The translations under genes were made by a program, and so were the position numbers. This document shows, in pieces, positions 1 through 5,978 of a stretch of DNA of 8,760 nt (position 1 is its first letter; the number at the start of each line of letters is the position of its first letter). The stretch is from the NCBI GenBank assembly GCA_934754735.1, contig CAKVJE010000080.1, positions 1-8,760 of the forward strand, written 5' to 3'. Origin of the DNA: an uncultured Candidatus Melainabacteria bacterium. GTDB lineage: Bacteria > Cyanobacteriota > Vampirovibrionia > Gastranaerophilales > Gastranaerophilaceae. Under the pieces are notes generated by a model. The model saw only the letters and a program-made list of their open reading frames with translations, was not told where the DNA came from and searched no databases.

Positions 1-377
1 AATACAATCTAAACGCCATAAATGACTATAACCAATTTTTACAAGGTCATGCGTCGTTTGATGTTAAAAATAACGAATTTGAAGAAGCATTGGAAAAAGC
101 TGCAAAGAGCTATCCTGTAAAAGATAAAAATGACAAAACAGGTTTGGGTAATTTTGCTTCACAAATGGGTAATGCGTTTTCAAATAGCCTGAATGCTGTT
201 AATGATGCGAAGATTACAGCAGATAAAATGCAAGAAGATATTGCAATGGGCGGTTCTACAAACATTCATGATGCGATGATTGCAGCAGAAAAAGCATCTC
301 TAAGTATGCAAATGGCAATTCAGGTTCGTAACAGACTAATTTCAGCATATACTGATATTACTAACATGGCACTATAA
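1..377 (+). CDS. fliE: Flagellar hook-basal body protein FliE, 5'-partial
   Basis: FliE sits at the base of the flagellar rod, linking the MS ring to the proximal rod proteins, and is exported by the flagellar type III apparatus. The frame is open from base 3 to the stop at 375-377, so about 124 residues are visible and the true start lies left of the window. A TTG at 90 is an internal codon: the frame continues upstream of it without a stop and no Shine-Dalgarno site precedes it. The C-terminal half carries the family signature: a helix with NAVNDAKITADKMQED, then a glycine-containing turn, then NIHDAMIAAEKASLSMQ and the ending QVRNRLISAYTDITNM. FliE is usually about 100 residues, so this one has an N-terminal extension or a long variable N-terminus. 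In many genomes fliE follows flgB and flgC, which would be off the left edge. It converges on the Skp-like gene with an 8-base gap. The family call is secure; the N-terminus is not visible. Confidence 0.92.
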   Translation, partial: YNLNAINDYNQFLQGHASFDVKNNEFEEALEKAAKSYPVKDKNDKTGLGNFASQMGNAFSNSLNAVNDAKITADKMQEDIAMGGSTNIHDAMIAAEKASLSMQMAIQVRNRLISAYTDITNMAL

Positions 378-385
378 ATTCTAAA

Positions 386-820
386 CTAGTTTCTATTAAG
401 TTGTTGAATTAGTACATCTGTAATGTCAACTCCGCCCGAAAAAACGCTTCTGGAATCAATTATTGCATCTAAACCTTTCTCTAAACGAATTTTTTCTGAT
501 ACCGCATGAATTCGATTATAAACCTCTTCCTCTTTACGTTCTCGAAAATCGTTAAATGCTTGTTCTTTCGTCCTTAATTCAGCTTGAACAACAGCTTCAA
601 ACTTCTGTTTTTGTACCGCAGATTCAAGTTTGTTAAATTCAGTTTCCTTAAACATTAAATATTGTTTAATTTCATTATTCTTAGTTTCTATTTGAGCCAA
701 AATATTTTTTGCAAATTGATAATTAGCAACAACTTTATCATAATTTATATAACCAACTCCACCAGCCTTAACTGGTAGAGTTAGTATAAATAAAAATATT
801 ACAATCAAAAATTTTTTCAT
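386..820 (-). CDS. Skp/OmpH-family periplasmic chaperone-like protein
   Basis: This is a 144-residue secreted protein of the OmpH/Skp family, whose members hold unfolded outer-membrane proteins in the periplasm. Residues 1-19 form a Sec signal peptide (KK, then a hydrophobic run, likely cut after VKA). The mature start VGYINYDKVVANY is the typical OmpH opening. Residues about 40-110 are charged and helical, consistent with the long coiled-coil tentacles of Skp. The end, GLDAIIDSRSVFSGG followed by VDITDVLIQQLN, matches the family's C-terminal beta strand and 'DIT' motif. It begins 8 bases after the gcvPA stop with no Shine-Dalgarno site visible, so it probably depends on translation of gcvPA. 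Skp homologues more often lie near bamA or lpxD; the glycine cleavage context is unusual and its role there is unknown. The family implies an outer membrane in this organism. The exact client specificity cannot be told. Confidence 0.82.
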   Translation of the reverse strand: MKKFLIVIFLFILTLPVKAGGVGYINYDKVVANYQFAKNILAQIETKNNEIKQYLMFKETEFNKLESAVQKQKFEAVVQAELRTKEQAFNDFRERKEEEVYNRIHAVSEKIRLEKGLDAIIDSRSVFSGGVDITDVLIQQLNRN

Positions 821-828
821 AATATAAA

Positions 829-2067
829 TTATAGCGCTTCTATATAGTCTAAAATTTCTTCTTCAGTATTCATTTCGGTTGCGCAAACCAAAACTCTTCT
901 ATCGTCAATTTTGATTCCGCCTAAAATATCAGCATTTTTTAATTTTGCTAAATATTTATCAGCATCTTCAACTTCAACAACAAATTCATTAAAGAAATTT
1001 TTGTTCATAGTCCTAACGCCTTTGCCGTTAAGCATTTTAGAAAGTGCATGCGCCATATTCGCAGACAATACACTTGCTTCTCTAAAGCCTTTTTCGCCCA
1101 ATAGACTCAAATACAAAGTTGCAGATAGCGCTACTAAAGATTGATTAGAGCAAATATTACTTGTCGCTTTTTCGCGTTTAATATGTTGTTCTCTGGTTTG
1201 GATAGTGAGCGTAAACGCTTGTTCTCCGTCAGCATCAACAGTTCTTCCAACCAAACGTCCCGGAAGTTGGCGCATATAAGTTTCTTTACAAGCCATATAG
1301 CCGGCATGAGGTCCACCAAAACTCATTGAAACTCCAAGAGGTTGAATATCTCCAACAACAATATCAGCTTCTACAGGTGGTTTAATTACTGCCAAAGCCG
1401 ATAAGTTAGCACATACTATAAATAAAGTTTCAGGCTTAACTAAGGCTCTAACTTCTCCATAATAATCAGGATACTGAACTAAAACACAGCAATAATCGGC
1501 CGTATTTTCAGGTAATTCGTCGAACCACTCAACTTCAATACCTTGAGCCCATGTATAGGTTTTAACAACCTCTTTATACTCAGGATTAAGCAAATTAGAA
1601 ACAAGAGCTTTGTTCTTTTTGCCTTTAGCGATTCTGTGTGCCATCAAAATAGCTTCCGCGCAAGCAGAACCACCATCGTACATTGAAGCGTTTGCAATAT
1701 CCATACCGGTTAATCTTGAAATCATTGTCTGATATTCATATATTATTTGCAAAGTTCCTTGCGAAATTTCAGGCTGATAAGGAGTATAAGCAGTCAAAAA
1801 TTCAAACCTTTGCGCAACATAATTTACGCATGCCGGAATAAATTTGTTATAAACTCCACCTCCTAAAAAGTTTGCATACTCAGTTTTATTCTTTCTTGCA
1901 AGCTTTTTAATCGCTTTTTGAGCTTCCATTTCACTTTTCGGATTATATAAATTAAAATCCTTAAACTTTACCGGAATTTGTTTAAATAAATCTTCAACAG
2001 ATGCTAATGAAATTTCATCCAGCATTTGTTTTCTAATTTCATCTGTATGTGCTAAAAAATTTTTCAT
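829..2067 (-). CDS. gcvPA: Glycine dehydrogenase (decarboxylating) subunit 1, P-protein alpha
   Basis: This is the N-terminal-half subunit of the two-part P-protein of the glycine cleavage system. With subunit 2, which carries the PLP lysine, it decarboxylates glycine and passes the aminomethyl group to lipoyl-GcvH. The signature blocks are present: FLGGGVYNKFIP (68-79), AYTPYQPEISQGTLQ (93-107), NASMYDGGSACAEA (126-139), SFGGPHAGYMA (249-259), LPGRLVG (268-274) and TREQHIKREKATSNIC (291-306). At 412 residues it is somewhat shorter than the roughly 440-450 common for this subunit; the shortening seems to lie in the middle (about 155-200) rather than at the ends. The ATG overlaps the gcvH stop as TAATG, which fixes the start and suggests translational coupling. 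The partner gcvPB is not next to it, although it commonly is. The enzyme cannot work without that partner, so gcvPB is presumably elsewhere. Confidence 0.95.
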   Translation of the reverse strand: MKNFLAHTDEIRKQMLDEISLASVEDLFKQIPVKFKDFNLYNPKSEMEAQKAIKKLARKNKTEYANFLGGGVYNKFIPACVNYVAQRFEFLTAYTPYQPEISQGTLQIIYEYQTMISRLTGMDIANASMYDGGSACAEAILMAHRIAKGKKNKALVSNLLNPEYKEVVKTYTWAQGIEVEWFDELPENTADYCCVLVQYPDYYGEVRALVKPETLFIVCANLSALAVIKPPVEADIVVGDIQPLGVSMSFGGPHAGYMACKETYMRQLPGRLVGRTVDADGEQAFTLTIQTREQHIKREKATSNICSNQSLVALSATLYLSLLGEKGFREASVLSANMAHALSKMLNGKGVRTMNKNFFNEFVVEVEDADKYLAKLKNADILGGIKIDDRRVLVCATEMNTEEEILDYIEAL

Positions 2068-2441
2068 TATTCAATTTCTTCTTTATAATCTGCGTAATCC
2101 ATTAAATCTGCGAACTCTACTTGAGGCGCATCTGATTTGATTTTTACAAACCATTTATTTTCGTAGCTTTCATCATTTAACAATTCAGGGCTGTCAACAA
2201 TTTCTTCGTTAACTTCTACTACTTCTCCTGAAATAGGCATATAAATTTCAGAAGCAGCTTTTACTGATTCTATAGTTGCAAAAGCTTCATTTTTAGAAAA
2301 TGTAGAACCAACTTCCGGTAATTCGATGAAAACAATATCGCCCAATTGTTCAATTGCATAGTCTGTGATACCAACTGCGTAATTTTCGCCTTCTTCTAAA
2401 ACATATTCATGTGTTTTTGTGCATAACATGCTTTCGTTCAT
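2067..2441 (-). CDS. gcvH: Glycine cleavage system H protein (lipoyl carrier)
   Basis: GcvH is the small lipoylated shuttle protein that carries the aminomethyl intermediate from the P-protein to the T-protein and then the reduced lipoate to the L-protein. Its 124 residues match the family length. The lipoyl site lies in ATIESVKAASEIYMP, with Lys61 the predicted modified residue. The N-terminal THEYVLEEGENYAVGITDYA and the following LGDIVFIELPEVG are typical of the fold, as is the later NDESYENKWFVKI. The ATG at 2441 has an AGGAG 9 bases upstream (complement of 2451-2455), which supports this start. It lies 15 bases after gcvT and overlaps gcvPA by one base, so the three are co-transcribed. 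It needs lipoate attachment by LipA/LipB or LplA, none of which is in the window. Confidence 0.97.
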   Translation of the reverse strand: MNESMLCTKTHEYVLEEGENYAVGITDYAIEQLGDIVFIELPEVGSTFSKNEAFATIESVKAASEIYMPISGEVVEVNEEIVDSPELLNDESYENKWFVKIKSDAPQVEFADLMDYADYKEEIE

Positions 2442-2456
2442 TTAAAATATCTCCTA

Positions 2457-3557
2457 TTAATTTGTCTTATTTTTCTTTGCTACAAACGGACGCTTAACAA
2501 TTTCAGCGTCGTGTAGTTTTTCTCTTATTGATATTTGAATTGTAGAGCCTACAGCTAAATTGTCAAGATTTTTTATGTAAGCGAGTGCAATATTATCACC
2601 TCTGATTGGCGAAATTCCACCGCTTGTAACAATTCCAATTTTTTCGTTATTATAAAATACATCATAACCATGTCGTGCTATTGATTTATCAAGCATTTTT
2701 AAACCGATTAATTTCTTTTCAACTCCATTTTTCAACTGTTCTTCAATCTTCGCTTTGCCATTATAATCTTCTGTTTTATTTTTACATACTGACCAAGCAA
2801 GTCCTGCTTCAATTGGCGTTGTATTTTCATCCAAATCATTGCCATATAAATGTAATGCTGCTTCAAGTCTCAATGTATCTCTTGCGCCAAGTCCGATTGG
2901 TTTGATTCCAAATTCCTTACCGGCTTCTAAAAGTTTATCCCACAAGTATTCAGAAAATTCATTTCTAACCATAATTTCAACGCCGTCTTCACCTGTGTAG
3001 CCGGTTCTTGAAATCCAAAGATTTATATTAAATAATTCTCCGCGCTTGATTGAGAAAAACGGAGGTAATTCATTAACACCAAGACTTTTAATAAGTTCAC
3101 AAGCCTTAGGTCCTTGAACTGCTAAAAGTGAATAATTGTGAGATTCGTTAACAATTGAAACATCAAATCCGCATTTATTACGAACCATCCAGTTTAAATC
3201 TTCATCAATTCTAGATGCGTTCGCTATAATCAAATATTTTTTGTCTTCTAGTTTATAAATAATTAAATCATCAATAATTCCGCCTTGTTTGTTTGTTAAT
3301 TGGCAATAAACAGCTTTTGAATCAACAAGCTTAGTTACATCCTGCGGAACAAGTTTATTTAAATACGGAAGTGCATCTTCTCCATAAACAATAACTTCAC
3401 CCATATGTGAAACGTCAAATAAACCGACAGCTTCTCTAACGGTTTTATGTTCGTCAATAATTGATGTATATTGTACCGGCATATCCCAACCAGCAAAATC
3501 AACCATTCTTGCGCCGAGTGCTACGTGCTTATCATGTAAAAAAGTTTGTTTAGTCAT
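2457..3557 (-). CDS. gcvT: Aminomethyltransferase, glycine cleavage T protein
   Basis: GcvT takes the aminomethyl group from lipoyl-GcvH, releases ammonia and transfers the one-carbon unit to tetrahydrofolate to give 5,10-methylene-THF. The 366 residues match the usual length of about 360-375. The opening has the family blocks MVDFAGWDMPVQY (18-30) and GLFDVSHMGEV (45-55). The segment QGGIIDDLIIYKL holds the conserved aspartates at 96-97. SRTGYTGEDGVEI and later GLGARDTLRLEAALHLYGND are folate-domain motifs. The C-terminal barrel has GIVTSGGISPIRGDNIALAYI. The ATG at 3557 is preceded by a G-run (complement of 3562-3566, 4 bases away), a modest ribosome site. It is the first gene of the gcvT-gcvH-gcvPA-skp-like operon, with a promoter directly upstream and a terminator behind that. 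Confidence 0.97.
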   Translation of the reverse strand: MTKQTFLHDKHVALGARMVDFAGWDMPVQYTSIIDEHKTVREAVGLFDVSHMGEVIVYGEDALPYLNKLVPQDVTKLVDSKAVYCQLTNKQGGIIDDLIIYKLEDKKYLIIANASRIDEDLNWMVRNKCGFDVSIVNESHNYSLLAVQGPKACELIKSLGVNELPPFFSIKRGELFNINLWISRTGYTGEDGVEIMVRNEFSEYLWDKLLEAGKEFGIKPIGLGARDTLRLEAALHLYGNDLDENTTPIEAGLAWSVCKNKTEDYNGKAKIEEQLKNGVEKKLIGLKMLDKSIARHGYDVFYNNEKIGIVTSGGISPIRGDNIALAYIKNLDNLAVGSTIQISIREKLHDAEIVKRPFVAKKNKTN

Positions 3558-3561
3558 ATAA

Positions 3562-3607
3562 CCCCCATATCTTATTCTATTGTCTTTATTTTAGGATAAT
3601 ATGTCAA
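3562..3607 (-). promoter_or_regulatory. Promoter of the gcvT operon
   Basis: On the minus strand a perfect -35 TTGACA (complement of 3602-3607) is followed after 17 bases by GACAAT (complement of 3579-3584, four of six consensus positions). The distance from the -10 box to the gcvT ATG is about 21 bases, so the leader is very short and includes only the G-rich ribosome site. The leader leaves no room for a glycine riboswitch. Box assignment is by eye. Confidence 0.6.
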
Positions 3608-3618
3608 GTATAAAATAA

Positions 3619-3657
3619 AAAAAGCGGAGATTGATAATTTGACAATCTCCGCTTTTT
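3619..3657 (-). terminator. Intrinsic terminator of prs, probably bidirectional
   Basis: A perfect 15-bp stem (3619-3633 paired with 3643-3657) with a 9-base loop has the core GCGGAGATTG and is bounded by A-runs on the left and T-runs on the right. Read on the minus strand it lies 15 bases after the prs stop and ends in a U-run, so it is a standard Rho-independent terminator insulating prs from the gcv operon. The symmetric A/T flanks mean it could also stop plus-strand transcripts. Confidence 0.9.
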
Positions 3658-3671
3658 ATTTAAATATAAAA

Positions 3672-4682
3672 TTAAACTTTCATTTCTTTTTCAAATCCAA
3701 ACAATGAACTAATAGATTCATCGTCATGAATTCTTGAAATTGCTTGTCCAAGTAATGGCGCTATTGATAATTGTTTAACATTGCTTGGCAAATCTTCAGC
3801 CTTCCAAGGAATTGTATTTGTTACGATACATTCTTCAATTGGAGCATTCTTTAATCTTTCAATTGCAGGCCCTGAAAATACAGGGTGAGTAGCACCAACA
3901 TAAACAGCTTTAGCACCTTTGCTCTTCAATAATTTTGCTGCTTCGCAAATTGTTCCGGCTGTATCAATAATATCGTCAAACATCAAGCAAACTTTACCTT
4001 CTACGTCACCAATAATATTAGCAGCAATTGCTTCGTTGTGCTTATCTCTACGTTTGTCAATCAATGCGATTGGACAATCCAATTTTTTAGCAAAATGTCT
4101 TGTTCTGTTTGCACCACCCATATCAGGGCTAACTGCAACCATTTCATCAGGCGAAATATTTAAAGATTTTACATAGTCAACAAGAATTGGTGTAGCAAAA
4201 ATGTGGTCAACTAGGATGTTGAAGAAACCTTGAATTTGACCTGTGTGCAAATCAACTGCCAAAACTCTATCAGTACCGGCTGTTGTCAACAAGTCTGCAA
4301 CCAATTTTGCAGTAATAGCTTCTCTGCCGGAAGTTTTTCTATCTTGACGAGCATATCCATAATAAGGAATAACCGCTGTAATTGTCTTTGCGCTTGCTCT
4401 TTTGAATGCATCAATGATAATCAAAAGTTCCATCAAGTTTTCGTTTACAGGATTGCAAAGCGGTTGAATAATGAATACATCATCGCCTCTAATACTTTCT
4501 TTAACTTGAACATAAATTTCGCCATCCGCAAAGTTTTTGATAACCATTGGACCAACTGTTGTTCCAAGGTAATCCGCAATTTCTTGCGCTAATTTTGGAT
4601 TAGAACGACCTGCAAATAATTTGATGTCGTGAGTGGGGTTAACTGCTTTTTCCAATTGCGGATAAGTCATTTCAAGTGTCAT
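3672..4682 (-). CDS. prs: Ribose-phosphate pyrophosphokinase (PRPP synthase)
   Basis: This enzyme makes PRPP from ribose 5-phosphate and ATP, the precursor of purines, pyrimidines, NAD, histidine and tryptophan. With the start at 4682 it has 336 residues, slightly above the usual 310-320. Motifs in order: KLFAGRSNPKLAQEIA near the N-terminus, FADGEIYVQVKESIRG (51-66), PYYGYARQDRK (106-116), SGREAITAKLVADLL, the ribose-phosphate loop region DLHTGQIQGFF (144-154), and the PRPP-binding loop DDIIDTAGTI (236-245). The open frame extends to a TTG at 4724 and an ATG at 4700, but AAAGGA (complement of 4693-4698) is placed 9 bases before the ATG at 4682, which favours that start. It is a single-gene unit with its own promoter and terminator. 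An N-terminal tail of about 18 residues before the conserved core is longer than usual. It is a class I bacterial-type enzyme. Confidence 0.95.
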   Translation of the reverse strand: MTLEMTYPQLEKAVNPTHDIKLFAGRSNPKLAQEIADYLGTTVGPMVIKNFADGEIYVQVKESIRGDDVFIIQPLCNPVNENLMELLIIIDAFKRASAKTITAVIPYYGYARQDRKTSGREAITAKLVADLLTTAGTDRVLAVDLHTGQIQGFFNILVDHIFATPILVDYVKSLNISPDEMVAVSPDMGGANRTRHFAKKLDCPIALIDKRRDKHNEAIAANIIGDVEGKVCLMFDDIIDTAGTICEAAKLLKSKGAKAVYVGATHPVFSGPAIERLKNAPIEECIVTNTIPWKAEDLPSNVKQLSIAPLLGQAISRIHDDESISSLFGFEKEMKV

Positions 4683-4707
4683 TTGAAAAAATCCTTTCAT
4701 AAAAATT

Positions 4708-4735
4708 GTTATAGTTGAGTACAACTATTTTACAA
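4708..4735 (-). promoter_or_regulatory. prs promoter with inverted repeat in the spacer
   Basis: On the minus strand TTGTAA (complement of 4730-4735) and TATAAC (complement of 4708-4713) are separated by 16 bases, giving a leader of about 20 bases before the prs ribosome site. A 7-bp inverted repeat, ATAGTTG and CAACTAT with a 4-base centre (4711-4728), lies between and partly over the boxes. It would be well placed as a repressor operator. Both readings come from the sequence alone. Confidence 0.45.
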
Positions 4736-4823
4736 TTAAAATGATTTTTTCTAAAGGGTTCATTACGAAATATTAAGAAAAGGTTTTGGGGTGGAAAAAA
4801 TGTATGTGCGACAATAATTGGTG

Positions 4824-4956
4824 GAATGGAAAATTGAAAATGGAAAGTGGAAAATTGTTTTAGAAAAATTTTATCATAAATCAAAGTTTATTGAACGCAT
4901 TTAATCATTATATTTTTTATAATAATTTTCCACTTTCCATTTTCAATTTTCCATTC
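4824..4956. repeat. Perfect 33-bp inverted repeat built on a 7-bp tandem unit
   Basis: The arms at 4824-4856 and 4924-4956 are exact reverse complements over 33 bp and are separated by 67 bases. Weaker complementarity continues into the spacer (for example 4861-4867 with 4913-4919), so a transcript of either strand could fold into one long hairpin. Each arm is itself a degenerate heptad repeat: from 4827 the units read TGGAAAA, TTGAAAA, TGGAAAG, TGGAAAA, TTG. The plus strand of the left arm has no C. I find no transposase frame and no clear target-site duplication. It sits downstream of the 54-codon gene (minus) and upstream of prs. It could act as a 3' hairpin for the small gene, or it could be a dispersed miniature element. 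Nothing else is recognisable in 4740-4990. Confidence 0.85.
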
Positions 4957-4993
4957 TAAACAATCTAACAAAACTACGCTAACTCCGAGCTTC

Positions 4994-5158
4994 CTAACTA
5001 GCTCTTCGCATCAAATCAGAAAGTTTTACGTTCTTATTTTTCAAAGAAGGCTCACTTTTTTTAATTATTTCAGGTTCTTTAAGTTGTGATAAACCAATTT
5101 TTTGAGGTTCTTTTTCAAATATCAAAATCTTATGCATAATTGTTTCGAATATACTCAT
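4994..5158 (-). CDS. Small hypothetical protein, 54 aa
   Basis: This gene is not a family I recognise. ATG at 5158 is preceded by AAGGAG at 6 bases (AGGAG is the complement of 5165-5169), one of the best ribosome sites in the window, and the frame runs 54 codons to TAG at 4994-4996. The protein starts MSIFETIMHKILIFEKEPQK, with hydrophobic residues spaced every three to four positions, which could form an amphipathic helix. The middle is rich in K, E and P and looks disordered. It ends NVKLSDLMRRAS, a basic amphipathic tail. There is no signal peptide or full membrane span. It is divergent from the HEAT-like gene, sharing a 128-base control region, and is followed by the long inverted repeat. 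The ribosome site and clean codon use argue that it is real; the function is unknown. A small regulatory or adaptor protein is one speculation. Confidence 0.65.
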   Translation of the reverse strand: MSIFETIMHKILIFEKEPQKIGLSQLKEPEIIKKSEPSLKNKNVKLSDLMRRAS

Positions 5159-5177
5159 GATAGTCTCCTTACATATT

Positions 5178-5183
5178 ATTATA
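5178..5183 (-). promoter_or_regulatory. Possible -10 box of the 54-aa gene
   Basis: A perfect TATAAT on the minus strand lies about 20 bases before the small gene's ATG. No good -35 box is found 16-18 bases upstream, so if it is used it may need an activator. Transcription from it would give a leader that barely contains the AAGGAG site. Confidence 0.3.
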
Positions 5184-5224
5184 TGCGAATATTTCTAAAT
5201 CATTATCATACATTAAAACTATTT

Positions 5225-5253
5225 TTTACTCCAAATTCATTACTCCTTATGAT
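5225..5253 (+). promoter_or_regulatory. Possible promoter of the HEAT-like gene
   Basis: TTTACT (5225-5230) and TATGAT (5248-5253) are spaced by 17 bases, matching four and five consensus positions. TATGAT occurs again directly after, at 5253-5258. A start near 5260 would leave a leader of about 27 bases including the AGGGA ribosome site at 5275-5279. This is a by-eye assignment. Confidence 0.4.
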
Positions 5254-5286
5254 ATGATGTAACTATACAATAATAGGGATAAAGAT

Positions 5287-5976
5287 TTGAATACAAGTTT
5301 AGACGAAAATTTTGATTTAGCATGCGAACTTTCAGAAAAAGATTTTACACACGAAGAACTTTTACAAATGCTGAACAATGGTAATATTGCAGAGCGTCAA
5401 ATTGCAGCGCTAAAGTTTGACAAAGTTGAAAATGATGTTGATGCACTTGCTTTAATGAATAATCTTACAGGTTGTGATGGCAAAATCAGAGAAGCAATAG
5501 CACTTAGAATTAATCAAATAATAACATTAGACTCAAATTCTAGAGAATATTTTAATTTCCCGCTTGTATTTGCCGACGCGACAATTGATATAAACGCAAA
5601 TATTTGCAGACTTGTAGTTGATAGTGCAAAATTATTAAAAACTGATGAAGATTTTACAAAAATCTACGTTCAAAGAATTTTGGAATTTACGGATGAAGCG
5701 TTTGACGCGTTGGATAAATTCATATTTCGCGATAAAAAATATGTAATCAACAAACAACTATTTAAATTGTATTGGTGTTTAGAAACTTTGCAAAATTTCT
5801 ATATGGATGTCGATAAAAATAAATTAGAAGAAATTTTGACTAAAGGAGCAGAACAGAATGAATACACAATAAGAGAAAAAGTTGCACAAATAGTTCAAAT
5901 TTCCGGCGAATTTGCTTCACTCAAAGAAAAATTACAATTTGACGATAATTATTACGTAAGAGCTGTTTTTAAATAA
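5287..5976 (+). CDS. Hypothetical protein with HEAT-like helical repeats
   Basis: This 229-residue protein appears entirely alpha-helical and I do not recognise a named family. Residues about 20-75 read like a pair of HEAT-like helical hairpins (EELLQMLNNGNIAERQIAALKF, then DALALMNNL and KIREAIALRINQII), the 'score units of a cluster' pattern seen in HEAT-repeat scaffolds. The C-terminal part has a similar ending, YTIREKVAQIVQIS. No catalytic motif, signal peptide or membrane segment is visible, so a cytosolic scaffold or binding protein is likely. The start is TTG at 5287; AGGGA at 5275-5279 is 7 bases upstream and no in-frame ATG occurs until residue 28, which supports TTG. The stop is only 2 bases from the stop of the converging CCA-enzyme gene. 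The gene is real in my judgement; the function is unknown. Confidence 0.8.
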   Translation: MNTSLDENFDLACELSEKDFTHEELLQMLNNGNIAERQIAALKFDKVENDVDALALMNNLTGCDGKIREAIALRINQIITLDSNSREYFNFPLVFADATIDINANICRLVVDSAKLLKTDEDFTKIYVQRILEFTDEAFDALDKFIFRDKKYVINKQLFKLYWCLETLQNFYMDVDKNKLEEILTKGAEQNEYTIREKVAQIVQISGEFASLKEKLQFDDNYYVRAVFK

Positions 5977-5978
5977 AA

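Noticed and set aside
90..92. TTG as the start of fliE.
   Set aside because: The frame is open upstream to the window edge and no ribosome site precedes the TTG, so the gene is partial.
911..1329. Plus-strand open frames at 911-1144 and 1141-1329 and a minus frame at 1134-1319.
   Set aside because: All lie inside gcvPA, whose frame has complete family motifs across this stretch.
2675..2905. Plus-strand open frame opposite gcvT.
   Set aside because: It is antisense to well-conserved GcvT sequence, with no ribosome site and a biased F/L composition.
3919..4592. Plus-strand open frames opposite prs, one cysteine-rich (4230-4592).
   Set aside because: They are shadows of the conserved prs coding frame; the cysteine-rich look comes from reading the complement of prs codons.
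4672..4884. A 70-codon minus-strand open frame overlapping the prs start.
   Set aside because: It has no ribosome site, runs through the prs promoter and the left arm of the inverted repeat, and its translation is low-complexity F/I-rich. It is a by-product of AT-rich sequence.
5232..5247. AAGGAG followed by ATG on the minus strand upstream of the 54-aa gene.
   Set aside because: The spacing is only 2 bases and the frame stops after a few codons (ATG AAT TTG GAG TAA).
4740..5286. tRNA gene, sRNA or CRISPR array in the largest low-coding stretch.
   Set aside because: No cloverleaf, no regularly spaced repeats with unique spacers, and no promoter-terminator pair was seen; the inverted repeat and the small gene explain the visible structure.
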